This document shows positions 9,659-17,094 of a stretch of 64,000 bases of DNA, one piece after another (within the stretch, counting starts at the first letter, position 1; every line of letters starts with the position of its first letter). Made by a program: the position numbers and the translations under genes. Where the stretch lies: the NCBI RefSeq assembly GCF_039524395.1, contig NZ_BAAAGO010000018.1; one strand, written 5' to 3'. The notes beneath the pieces were generated by a model. That model saw only the letters and a list, made by a program, of their open reading frames with translations, did not search any database and was not told the DNA's origin. Source of the DNA: Micropruina glycogenica. GTDB lineage: Bacteria > Actinomycetota > Actinomycetes > Propionibacteriales > Propionibacteriaceae.

Positions 9659-10453
9659 TCAGCTGAGTTGTCGGCGGGCGTTCTCGAGTCGTCCGGCCAC
9701 GGTGCCCTCGAAGTAGTGGTCGCCCACGGTCACCCGCACCCCGCCGATCACGTTCGGGTCGACCACCACCTGCAGGCTCACCTGCCGGCCCATCTGCCCG
9801 CTGAGCGCCTCGGCCAGTCGAGTGGTCTGCTCCGCGGTCATCGGACGGGCCACCACAACGTGCGCCAGCGTGCGGCTGCGCAGGGCGGCGGCCAGGGTGA
9901 GGTAGCCCTCGACGGTGACGCCGAAGCTGCGATTGCGGGCGCCCACCGCACGTTTGGCCAAGAAGTTGGTCACGGAGTCCGCCCGGCCGGCGAGCAGGTC
10001 GTCCACCAACTGGCGGCGCAGTTGCAGAGGGGCGGAGCGATCGCTGACCGCGGCCTGCAGATTGCGATCGCCCTCGACCAGGCGGCTGAACCGGAACAGC
10101 TCGTCTTCAACCTGTTCCAACGTGCCGTCCTGCTGCGCACACGACAGCGTGGCCCTTACCGCCTGTCGGTCGAGCGAGGCCAGCAGAGCCGACGAACTCG
10201 GCCAGCGCTGCACCACGGCCGCGTGCAGCACGGTGTGCGTGGGTTCAGAGATCCGCCCGCCGAACAGTTGGTCGACCAGATGTGCGCGGGTCTGCTGTTC
10301 GGCCCCGGTGTCGGTGAGTGCCCGCCGCAGGGCGGGCTGTGCTTCGAGTAGATCCACGAGGGCGAAGAGTTCCTCGGCAACCCGCGGGCTCACCTGCTGT
10401 GAGTCGAGCAGGGAATCGAGTTCACCGAGTCGCGTCTCGTGGGTGCTGCTCAT
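9659..10453 (-). CDS. atpH: F1Fo ATP synthase delta subunit
   Basis: The peripheral stalk delta subunit (264 residues), which links the b subunit to the top of F1. The N-terminal part is a helical bundle (LDSLLDSQQVSPRVAEELF, LVDQLFGGRISEPT). The C-terminal delta signature is VVVDPNVIGGVRVTVGD, followed by the VAGRLENAR helix. It overlaps the atpF stop by 4 nt. There is no fusion with the b subunit as in mycobacteria: atpF and atpH are separate. Confidence 0.95.
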   Translation of the reverse strand: MSSTHETRLGELDSLLDSQQVSPRVAEELFALVDLLEAQPALRRALTDTGAEQQTRAHLVDQLFGGRISEPTHTVLHAAVVQRWPSSSALLASLDRQAVRATLSCAQQDGTLEQVEDELFRFSRLVEGDRNLQAAVSDRSAPLQLRRQLVDDLLAGRADSVTNFLAKRAVGARNRSFGVTVEGYLTLAAALRSRTLAHVVVARPMTAEQTTRLAEALSGQMGRQVSLQVVVDPNVIGGVRVTVGDHYFEGTVAGRLENARRQLS

Positions 10454-10992
10454 ACCTTCTCCTGGCTGTTCGCCTCGAGATCTGCGATGAACCGGTCGAC
10501 CGTACGCCGCGCCCGCTCATCGTCGTCGAGCGACTCGCCGACGATCTTGCCGGCCAGGCTGGTGGCCAGGCCACCGACCTCGGTACGCAGTTGCTGAACG
10601 GCCTGCGCGCGTTCGGCATCGATCTGGGCCTTGGCCTGAGCCAGTAGCCGGTCGGCCTCGTCTTGGGCATGGGCCCGCATTTCGGCGATGATCTGGGCCC
10701 CCTGGGCCTTCGCCTCCTCGCGGATCGAGCTGGCCTCCTCGCGGGCACCGGCCAACTGCTCGCGGTACTGCTCGAGTGCCTCGGCGGCCTGGGCCTGGGC
10801 CAGCTCGGCCTTTTCGATGCCGCCCTGGATCTCTGCCGCACGCTCGGCGTAGGTGGCCTCGAACGAAGGCACCACCTTCTTGGCCAGCACGTACCAGATG
10901 ATGATGAACAGCACGATGCCCGCGATGAACTCGGGGAACGCCGGCAGCAGCGGCCCCAGGTCGATCTCCAGAATCGTGGTCACTGGACGCAC
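10450..10992 (-). CDS. atpF: F1Fo ATP synthase b subunit
   Basis: The peripheral stalk b subunit, 180 residues. One N-terminal transmembrane segment (FIAGIVLFIIIWYVLAKKVV, about residues 22-41) is followed by a long charged amphipathic helix rich in Ala, Glu, Gln and Arg, with the typical ERAAEIQGGIEKAE motif. The start is a GTG at 10992, 4 nt after the atpE stop. A GTG at codon 4 is an alternative. Confidence 0.95.
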   Translation of the reverse strand: MRPVTTILEIDLGPLLPAFPEFIAGIVLFIIIWYVLAKKVVPSFEATYAERAAEIQGGIEKAELAQAQAAEALEQYREQLAGAREEASSIREEAKAQGAQIIAEMRAHAQDEADRLLAQAKAQIDAERAQAVQQLRTEVGGLATSLAGKIVGESLDDDERARRTVDRFIADLEANSQEKV

Positions 10993-10996
10993 CCGA

Positions 10997-11221
10997 TCAC
11001 TGAATAGCGAAGGCGAGGGCGATGCCGATGATGGCGAGCGCCTCGACCACGGCGAAGCCGATCCAGGCGGTGCTCAGCAGGGCACCACGAGCCTCGGGCT
11101 GGCGAGCCGTGCCGTTGATGACGGCCGCGAACACCATGGCCACGCCGATGCCTGGGCCGATGGTGGCCAGGCCGTAGCCGACCATGTTTAGCGAGCCGGA
11201 GATCTCCATGATGGGGAGCAT
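10997..11221 (-). CDS. atpE: F1Fo ATP synthase c subunit (rotor ring)
   Basis: The 74-residue rotor ring proteolipid. Helix 1 contains the glycine-rich GLATIGPGIGVAMVF, the polar loop is ARQPE, and helix 2 holds the proton-binding Glu60 (VVEALAIIG). The polar ligand pattern typical of Na+-binding rings is not apparent, so proton coupling is likely. An internal ATG at codon 5 is a possible start, but 11221 keeps the usual length. GAAAGGA lies upstream of the ATG. Confidence 0.96.
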   Translation of the reverse strand: MLPIMEISGSLNMVGYGLATIGPGIGVAMVFAAVINGTARQPEARGALLSTAWIGFAVVEALAIIGIALAFAIQ

Positions 11222-11259
11222 TACGTTTCCTTTCGGATGTTGGTCAAAGGGTTGGTGGG

Positions 11260-12075
11260 TCAGTGGTCTTCGGCGAGAGATGAGGCGACGTACTGAGCGG
11301 TCAGCACGGTGAAGATGTAGGCCTGCAGCACACCCACGAACAACTCGAGGGCGAAGATCGGAAAGGCCATCAGCAGCGAGGCCCCGCCGGCGATCGCGTA
11401 CAAGAAGCTGCTCTGCTCCAGCAGCAGGGTGCCGCCGACCACGAACACGATGATCACGAGGTGACCCGCGAACAGGTTGGCGAAAAGACGCAGGGCCAGG
11501 GTGACCGGCCGCACGATGAAGTTCGAGAGGATCTCGAGCGGAATGATCAGGATCAGCAGCGGCCAGGGCACACCCTTGGGCACTGTCATCAGTTTGAGGT
11601 AGCCACCCAGGCCGTGCTTGGCGATGCCCACGCCGTTGTAGAGCAGCCAGGTCAGCAGTGCCAGACCGTAGGCGTAGCCGACCCGCGAAAAGGTCGGAAA
11701 CATGGTCAGAAAGAACTGGCCGAACAGGTTGTTGACCAGGATGAACGAGAACAATGCGAGCAGGTAGGGGGTGAACCGCTTGTACTCGTAGCCCAGTGCG
11801 TCGCGACCGATGCCGTTGCGCACCATGTTGTAGAGCTGTTCGCCGCACCACTGCTTGAAGCCGGGCACCACCTTCTGGTCTTTGGCCAGCCACAGCCACA
11901 CCACGATGACGATGATGGCGCCCACCACGGCTTGCAGCAGGTAGGTGTTCAGCCAGTCCATACCCGCGTCGGGAAACAGCGGCTTGGGGTCGAAGCTGTG
12001 CACCCCGGGCGGCCAGTGCGAGTCTTCAGACCCGCCCCCGCCCTCCATTGGGATGATCAGGCCGATCAGGCCCAT
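11260..12075 (-). CDS. atpB: F1Fo ATP synthase a subunit
   Basis: The membrane stator subunit that forms the proton half-channels, 271 residues with five to six transmembrane helices. The essential Arg196 is in PVTLALRLFANLFAGH. The periplasmic N-terminus has an EGGGGSEDSHWPPG segment. It begins the canonical B-E-F-H-A-G-D-C order, and GGAGGT lies just before the ATG. Confidence 0.97.
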   Translation of the reverse strand: MGLIGLIIPMEGGGGSEDSHWPPGVHSFDPKPLFPDAGMDWLNTYLLQAVVGAIIVIVVWLWLAKDQKVVPGFKQWCGEQLYNMVRNGIGRDALGYEYKRFTPYLLALFSFILVNNLFGQFFLTMFPTFSRVGYAYGLALLTWLLYNGVGIAKHGLGGYLKLMTVPKGVPWPLLILIIPLEILSNFIVRPVTLALRLFANLFAGHLVIIVFVVGGTLLLEQSSFLYAIAGGASLLMAFPIFALELFVGVLQAYIFTVLTAQYVASSLAEDH

Positions 12076-12094
12076 CGCACCTCCTGGTTCGACA

Positions 12095-12286
12095 TCACGG
12101 TCGTCCGTACCTTCGCACCACCAAGTAGACCCCGGCCGCCATGCCCACCACGATGCCCAGCACCATCCAGAAGGACGTATGCAGCCACTGGTCGATCAGC
12201 CAACCGAAAAAGCCATAGAAGAGCGGACCCGACAGCAGGTAACTCAGGACCCGTAGACCCTGATCGATGCCGTCGCTGCCCTCCAT
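12095..12286 (-). CDS. AtpZ/AtpI-like small membrane protein
   Basis: A 63-residue protein with two predicted transmembrane helices (LLSGPLFYGFFGWLIDQWL and FWMVLGIVVGMAAGVYLVV), matching the AtpZ/AtpI family found upstream of atpB. Family members are proposed to help c-ring assembly or Mg2+ uptake. The ATG at 12286 is preferred; the frame stays open to a TTG at 12328 (77 residues). A TAGAGT hexamer ends 11 nt before the ATG and may be a promoter for the atp operon. Confidence 0.75.
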   Translation of the reverse strand: MEGSDGIDQGLRVLSYLLSGPLFYGFFGWLIDQWLHTSFWMVLGIVVGMAAGVYLVVRRYGRP

Positions 12287-12340
12287 GACTTTCGGTGACT
12301 CTAGCAGCTTGGCGGTGGCCAGAGCCAACCGCCAAGGGGC

Positions 12341-12793
12341 CTAGCGGGCATCGTCTTGAGGCGGGTCGAAGACCGGAATCCGCAGCCGGGAGAACGTCCA
12401 GATTTCGGCAGCCAGCCAGCCCAATACCACGACTATCGCCGATACCGCGATCGCCACGCGGTCCATTGCCGCGAGTCGTGACGGATCCCTCGCCAGCAGG
12501 ATCAACGCGAGCGCAGGCAGTCCCACTCGGAACACGTACGACCCCAGGCCGGCGAGCAGAACGACCTGAGGGTCGGCGTCGGCCACCCACACCATGACCG
12601 CCTGGCCGAGGCCGAAGAAGGCCAGCACCGCGAGCGCCGCCAGCGCGGCCGACAGTGCCGAGCCGGGGCCGCGGGCGATGAAGAAGACAGCGACCACGAT
12701 GATCGCCGCGGCGTGGCCGCCCAGAGCGCCACCGGCGAGAAGTTGCCGGGCCCGCAGCGTGTTGGCGCTGGGCAGACGTCGCTCACGCGGCAC
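12341..12793 (-). CDS. AtpI-like four-helix membrane protein
   Basis: A 150-residue integral membrane protein with about four hydrophobic segments (residues 20-40, 47-70, 80-100, 112-130) and a short polar C-terminus. It sits between wecA and the small AtpZ-like gene, the position of ATP synthase protein I in actinobacteria. No residues give a direct functional clue. The GTG start overlaps the wecA stop by 11 nt. Confidence 0.7.
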   Translation of the reverse strand: MPRERRLPSANTLRARQLLAGGALGGHAAAIIVVAVFFIARGPGSALSAALAALAVLAFFGLGQAVMVWVADADPQVVLLAGLGSYVFRVGLPALALILLARDPSRLAAMDRVAIAVSAIVVVLGWLAAEIWTFSRLRIPVFDPPQDDAR

Positions 12794-13880
12794 GCCGCAC
12801 CGGCTTCCAGGTCAGCCAGGCCGCGAGCGCGAGGCCGGCGAGCAGGGCGGCGATCGCCCAGGGGGCGGTGGTCAGGCCGATCAGGATGGCGCCGAAGGCG
12901 AGCACCGCCGTCCACAGCCAGAGCAGCAGCACGGCCCGGCCGTGGCTGTGGCCCAGGTCGAGCATGCGGTGGTGCAGGTGCTGCTTGTCGGCCTGGAACC
13001 ACAGCCGTCCGGCCATCGTGCGGCGCACGTACGCCAGCAGCAGGTCGCCCAGCGGCAGCGCCATCACCGCCAGCGGCAGAAACAGCGGCAGGTAGGCGTT
13101 GACCGCCAGGCCCGACCCCTGCACGGTGACCTGCGACGGGTCGATCTGCCCGGTCAGGCTGATCATCGACGTGGCCATCAGAAACCCGAGCAGCATCGAG
13201 CCCGAATCACCCATGAACATGCGGGCCGGGTGCACGTTGTAGGGCAGAAAACCCAGGCACATGCCGACCGTCACGACGGTGATCAGGCTGGCCGTGGTGG
13301 CTCGCACCAGCTCTTGTTCGTAGCTGAGCCAGTAGGCGTAGACGAAGAACGAAGACGCCCCGATGGCGACCACGCCGGCCGCCAGCCCGTCGAGACCGTC
13401 GATCAGGTTGATCGAGTTCACGCACAGAAAGATCAGCGCCATGGTGAGCAGAATCGACATGGCGTCGTCGAGGGTGATGATCGTGTTCGGCAGCGGAATC
13501 CAGTAGACCTTCACGCCGTTCAGCACAACGATGCCGGCCGCCAGCATCTGGCCGGCGATCTTGGCCAGCGCGTTGAGCTCGTACATGTCGTCGAGCACGC
13601 CCACGGCACAGATCACCAGGCCGGCGATGAACACTGCGCGACTGTCGTGGGCCACCAGGTCGAAACGCCCGAGCCAGGGCAACTGGCCGGCCACCAACAG
13701 CGCGGCGGCCAGGCCGCACAGCATGGCGATGCCCCCGAAGTAGGGGATCGGCCTGGTGTGAACGTCGCGGTCACGCACGATGGCGACCGCGTTGTAGCGA
13801 AAGGCGAGCCGACGGCACAGCCCCGCGAGCAGGTAGGTCAACCCGGCCGCGATCAGCAGGATCAGCAGGTACTCACGCAT
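12783..13880 (-). CDS. wecA: Undecaprenyl/decaprenyl-phosphate GlcNAc-1-phosphate transferase (WecA/MraY family)
   Basis: Transfers a HexNAc-1-phosphate from UDP-HexNAc to polyprenyl phosphate. In mycobacteria the orthologue starts arabinogalactan linker synthesis. The 365 residues have about 11 transmembrane helices. Conserved loops are GGIAM, VLDDMYEL (Asp pair), NSINLIDGLDGLA, FMGDSGSM and the His-rich HLHHRML loop, all typical of the WecA branch. It overlaps tsaC by 8 nt. Its place between tsaC and atp genes is conserved across actinobacteria. Confidence 0.93.
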   Translation of the reverse strand: MREYLLILLIAAGLTYLLAGLCRRLAFRYNAVAIVRDRDVHTRPIPYFGGIAMLCGLAAALLVAGQLPWLGRFDLVAHDSRAVFIAGLVICAVGVLDDMYELNALAKIAGQMLAAGIVVLNGVKVYWIPLPNTIITLDDAMSILLTMALIFLCVNSINLIDGLDGLAAGVVAIGASSFFVYAYWLSYEQELVRATTASLITVVTVGMCLGFLPYNVHPARMFMGDSGSMLLGFLMATSMISLTGQIDPSQVTVQGSGLAVNAYLPLFLPLAVMALPLGDLLLAYVRRTMAGRLWFQADKQHLHHRMLDLGHSHGRAVLLLWLWTAVLAFGAILIGLTTAPWAIAALLAGLALAAWLTWKPVRRAA

Positions 13881-14520
13881 CGTCGCCGAACAGTCCGGGT
13901 ACCGCCGCGACGAGCTCGTCGGCGCTCAGCCGCCCCTCACGCAGAATGCGGGGCTCACCGGTCAGGTCGACGATGGTGGACGGCACCGCGTCAGACCCCG
14001 GGCCGGCGTCGAGATAGACCGACACCGAATCGCCGAGCTGCTCGATCGCGGCATGAATGGTCGTGGCGGCATCCTGGCCGCTGACGTTGGCGCTGCTCAC
14101 CGCGAGGGGGCCGGTGCGACGCAGCAGCGCACGGGTGAAGTCGTGGTCGGGCACCCGCACGGCGATGGTGTCGTCGCGGTCGCCCAGGTCGAGTTGCAGG
14201 TCGGCCTGGGCGGTGACCACCACCGTCAGGGGGCCGGGCCAGAACGCCTTGGCCAGCTTGAGCCCGTCCTTGGTCAGCCCGCTGGCCAGCGAGCGCAGCA
14301 TGGTGGGCTCGGCGATCAGCACCGGCGGCGGCATGTCACGGCCGCGTTGCTTGGCGTCGAGCAGCCGCTGCACCGCCTTGGCGTCGAACGCGGCCGCCCC
14401 GATGCCGTACACGGTGTCGGTGGGCAGCACGATGCACTCCCCCGCCGTGATGGCGGCTTCGGCGGCGGCCAAGGCGTCGTCGGCCTGGGTGGCGCAGTCG
14501 AACAGTTGGGGATCGGTCAC
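13873..14520 (-). CDS. tsaC: L-threonylcarbamoyladenylate synthase
   Basis: Makes threonylcarbamoyl-AMP from threonine, bicarbonate and ATP, the first step of the t6A37 tRNA modification. The 215 residues form a single TsaC/YrdC domain: LPTDTVYGIGAAAFD, LLDAKQRGRDMPPPVLI with the basic substrate loop, FWPGPLTVV, and AVSSANVSGQ. No Sua5 C-terminal domain is present. The GTG at 14520 overlaps the prmC stop (GTGA), so the two are translationally coupled. Confidence 0.93.
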   Translation of the reverse strand: MTDPQLFDCATQADDALAAAEAAITAGECIVLPTDTVYGIGAAAFDAKAVQRLLDAKQRGRDMPPPVLIAEPTMLRSLASGLTKDGLKLAKAFWPGPLTVVVTAQADLQLDLGDRDDTIAVRVPDHDFTRALLRRTGPLAVSSANVSGQDAATTIHAAIEQLGDSVSVYLDAGPGSDAVPSTIVDLTGEPRILREGRLSADELVAAVPGLFGDDA

Positions 14521-15362
14521 AGGGGCAATCCTGCCACCGTCGTGCGGCGCCTGGCCGTCACGAACCGCGGACGGTCGTTGTAGTCGCACCGGTCGCGCAC
14601 CTGGTCGAAGCCGCCGTCGGCGACGAACAACTCCGGCGCGCTGCGGTGCTGCAGTTCGGCGTGCTCGGCGCACACCCAACCGCCCGGGCGAAGCAGCCGG
14701 CGGGCCGTGCGCGTCAGCACCCGCATCACATCGAGGCCGTCGAGCCCTGAGAACAGCGCCAACTCGGGCTCGTGCTCGCGCACCTCGGCCGGAATGCCGT
14801 CGTACGACTCCAGCGGCACGTAGGGCGGGTTGGCGATCACCAGGTCGACCGTGCCGTCGAGTTCGGGCAGGGCGTCGGCGAGGTCGCCCTGCAGCAGGAT
14901 CACCCCGGTGCCGGCCAGGTTCACGTCGGCGTACTCGACCGCCGCGGCGCTCAACTCGACCGCGTACTGAACGTGACCGGGCAGTTCGGTGCAGATGGCC
15001 AGCGAGATGGCCCCCGAGCCGGCACACAACTCGACCACGGTCTGTTCGCCGGCGCGGCCGCGGAGCACCTCGATGGCCCAGCCGGTCATCACCTCGGTTT
15101 CTGGCCGGGGAATAAACACCCCGGGGCCGACCGCCACCTCGACGGTACGAAAGGGGGCTCGTCCGGTCAGGTATTGCGCGGGGGTACCGCCCACCCGCGC
15201 CCGCACCAGGTCGTCGAACGCATCGATCTGGTGGCCGTGCAGCGGGCCGGCCGTCAACAGCCGAGCCGGCGTGACGCCGAGCGCGTGGGCGAGCAGCATG
15301 CGGGCGTCTGCCGCCGGAATGACCTTCGACGCCCGACGCAGCGCCCGTTGAACCTCAGTCAC
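14517..15362 (-). CDS. prmC: Peptide chain release factor N5-glutamine methyltransferase
   Basis: Methylates the Gln of the GGQ motif of release factors using SAM. The 281 residues contain an N-terminal helical domain, the SAM-binding ELCAGSGAISLA (about residues 111-122) and the catalytic NPPY at 178-181. It follows its substrate gene prfA with a 4-nt GTGA overlap, the usual prfA-prmC arrangement. Confidence 0.95.
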   Translation of the reverse strand: MTEVQRALRRASKVIPAADARMLLAHALGVTPARLLTAGPLHGHQIDAFDDLVRARVGGTPAQYLTGRAPFRTVEVAVGPGVFIPRPETEVMTGWAIEVLRGRAGEQTVVELCAGSGAISLAICTELPGHVQYAVELSAAAVEYADVNLAGTGVILLQGDLADALPELDGTVDLVIANPPYVPLESYDGIPAEVREHEPELALFSGLDGLDVMRVLTRTARRLLRPGGWVCAEHAELQHRSAPELFVADGGFDQVRDRCDYNDRPRFVTARRRTTVAGLPL

Positions 15363-16426
15363 CCGATCTGGTCCAGTCGCTCGGCCAGATCGGCGGCCTG
15401 CAGCGCCTGGATCACCCCACCCAGGTCGCCGGCCAGCACGGCGTCGAGGTTGTAGGCCTTGTAGCCGATGCGGTGGTCGGCGATGCGGTTCTCACCGAAG
15501 TTGTAGGTGCGAATGCGCTCCGACCGATCGACCGTGCGCACCTGCGACCGGCGCGCCGCGGACGCCTCGGCGGCCGCCTGCTCTTCGGCGGCGGCAACCA
15601 GCCGGGCGCGCAGCATGCGCATCGCCGACTCTTTGTTCTGCAACTGCGAGCGCTCGTTCTGGCAGCTCACCACGATGCCGGTGGGCAGGTGGGTGATGCG
15701 CACGGCCGAGTCGGTGGTGTTGACGCCCTGACCGCCGGGGCCCGAGCTGCGGTAGACGTCGATGCGCAGGTCGTCGGGATCGATCGCCACCTCGGCCTCT
15801 TCAGCATCGGGCATCACCAGCACCCCGGCCGCCGAGGTGTGCACCCGGCCCTGAGTCTCGGTGACCGGCACCCGCTGCACCCGGTGCACGCCGCCCTCGA
15901 ACTTGAGCACGCCGTAGGGAAAGTTGTCGGGATCGTTGCCGCGCGCCTTGATCGCTGCTGTGATCGACTTGTAGCCGCCCAGATCGGTCTCTTGGCTGTC
16001 GAGCACGTCGACGGTCCAGCCACGAGCCTCGGCGTAACGCACGTACATGCGAAACAGGTCGCCGGCGAACAGCGCCGACTCTTCGCCGCCCTCGCCCGAC
16101 TTGATCTCGAGCAGGGCGTCGGAGCTGTCGTGCGGGTCGCGCGGGGCGAGCAGCGCGGTGAGCTTGTGGGTGACCTCGTCGAGCCGTGCGGCCAGCTCGT
16201 CGGCCTCGTCGGCGAAGGACGGGTCGTCGGTGGCCAACTCGCGCGCGGCGTCCAGGTCGTCGGTGAGCTGGTCGTACTCGGCCAGCCCCTTCACGATGGG
16301 GGTGAGTTCGGCGTAGCGCCGTCCGGTGCGGCGGGCCAGGGCCAAGTCGGCGTGGGTGGCGGGGTCGGCCAGGGTGCGTTCGAGGTCGGCGAACTCACTG
16401 CGCAGTGATTCAGCTGCCTCGAACAT
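15359..16426 (-). CDS. prfA: Peptide chain release factor 1
   Basis: Recognises UAA and UAG stop codons and triggers peptide release. The 355 residues include the PVT codon-recognition motif at 187-189 (PxT, which marks RF1 and not RF2) and GGQ at 231-233, the target of PrmC. The length is normal. It lies 63 nt downstream of rpmE, with a hairpin between them. Confidence 0.97.
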   Translation of the reverse strand: MFEAAESLRSEFADLERTLADPATHADLALARRTGRRYAELTPIVKGLAEYDQLTDDLDAARELATDDPSFADEADELAARLDEVTHKLTALLAPRDPHDSSDALLEIKSGEGGEESALFAGDLFRMYVRYAEARGWTVDVLDSQETDLGGYKSITAAIKARGNDPDNFPYGVLKFEGGVHRVQRVPVTETQGRVHTSAAGVLVMPDAEEAEVAIDPDDLRIDVYRSSGPGGQGVNTTDSAVRITHLPTGIVVSCQNERSQLQNKESAMRMLRARLVAAAEEQAAAEASAARRSQVRTVDRSERIRTYNFGENRIADHRIGYKAYNLDAVLAGDLGGVIQALQAADLAERLDQIG

Positions 16427-16452
16427 CGGCGTTTCCTTTGATTGGACGACGA

Positions 16453-16481
16453 AGCGCCGGAGCCCCGAGGGCCCCGGCGCT
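16453..16481 (-). terminator. GC-rich hairpin between rpmE and prfA
   Basis: AGCGCCGG (16453-16460) pairs with CCGGCGCT (16474-16481), with further GC pairing inside the loop. There is no U-rich tract after it in the minus direction, so it may be a weak terminator or an mRNA processing/stability hairpin. Confidence 0.4.
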
Positions 16482-16489
16482 CACGCGGG

Positions 16490-16714
16490 TTACTTCTTCT
16501 TGCCGGCCGGCTGCTTGGCGTAGCGGCGCTCGAACCGGGCCACGCGGCCGCCGGTGTCGAGAATCTTCTGCTTGCCGGTGTAGAACGGGTGGCAGGCCGC
16601 GCAGACTTCGGCGTGAATGACGCCGTTCTTGGCGGTGCTGCGAGTGGTGAACGTGTTGCCGCAGGTGCAGGTCACCTCGGTCACGTTGTAGTCGGGATGG
16701 ATTCCCTGCTTCAT
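16490..16714 (-). CDS. rpmE: 50S ribosomal protein bL31 (zinc-binding form)
   Basis: A 74-residue large-subunit ribosomal protein. Cys16, Cys18, Cys38 and Cys41 (TCTCGN and CAACHPFYTG) show it is the zinc-binding C+ form, which can be replaced or released under zinc limitation. The ATG at 16714 has AAGGAGA 5 nt upstream; the longer open frame upstream is not conserved. It normally sits next to rho, but here rho lies more than 5 kb away. Confidence 0.96.
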   Translation of the reverse strand: MKQGIHPDYNVTEVTCTCGNTFTTRSTAKNGVIHAEVCAACHPFYTGKQKILDTGGRVARFERRYAKQPAGKKK

Positions 16715-16860
16715 GCTGATCTCCTTAACTGTGCCGGGTCGCCCTCGTGCTGCTGCGGGTGGATGAACCGCTGGCGTGAACCGGCATCGACCGTCCATTG
16801 TGCCTGATCGGGCTGGACATGGGCAAAACGCCGCAGGGGGTGGGGTTCATTCCCGACGGT

Positions 16861-17070
16861 CAATCTGAAACGTGGTTGGTGACCGGGTGCGACACGCCGA
16901 CTGGAAGGCACGGTGGCCCCGGTGACCAGGACGATCTCAGAAACCCGGCGCACGACCTCCGATGGCAGGGGCACCCGAGATCCCGATTTTCTGAAATCGT
17001 CCTGGTGACTTCAGCCGGCACGCGCTCAGGTCGGCGTGTCGCGACCGGTCACCCCCTGGTTTTCACAATC
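16861..17070. repeat. Large interrupted inverted duplication upstream of the ABC-F gene
   Basis: Between rpmE and the ABC-F gene (16715-17094, no gene seen) are two collinear arms of about 83 nt in inverted orientation, 16861-16943 and 16988-17070. Inner blocks 16922-16943 and 16988-17009 match at 20 of 22 positions (TTTCTGAAATCGTCCTGG side). Outer blocks 16878-16900 and 17031-17053 match at 21 of 23 (GGTGACCGG...CACGCCGA). The 21 nt between the blocks have diverged in both arms. The arms could form a long stem or be duplicated protein-binding sites. See findings. Confidence 0.85.
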
Positions 17071-17081
17071 CTCCGGGTCGA

Positions 17082-17087
17082 TACGGT
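17082..17087 (+). promoter_or_regulatory. Leaderless -10 element (TACGGT) of the ABC-F gene
   Basis: TACGGT ends 7 nt before the ATG at 17095. This places the transcript start at the start codon and the inverted repeats upstream of the promoter. Confidence 0.6.
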
Positions 17088-17094
17088 CACGTGC

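Noticed and set aside
16861..17094. Antibiotic-responsive attenuator leader for the ABC-F gene.
   Set aside because: A -10 hexamer lies 7 nt before the start codon, so the inverted repeats are probably upstream of the transcript; no leader peptide with a fitting terminator/antiterminator was found.
16798..17094. Longer ABC-F protein starting near 16798.
   Set aside because: The added residues are encoded by the inverted repeat and match no ABC-F N-terminus; the 17095 ATG begins the first ABC domain.
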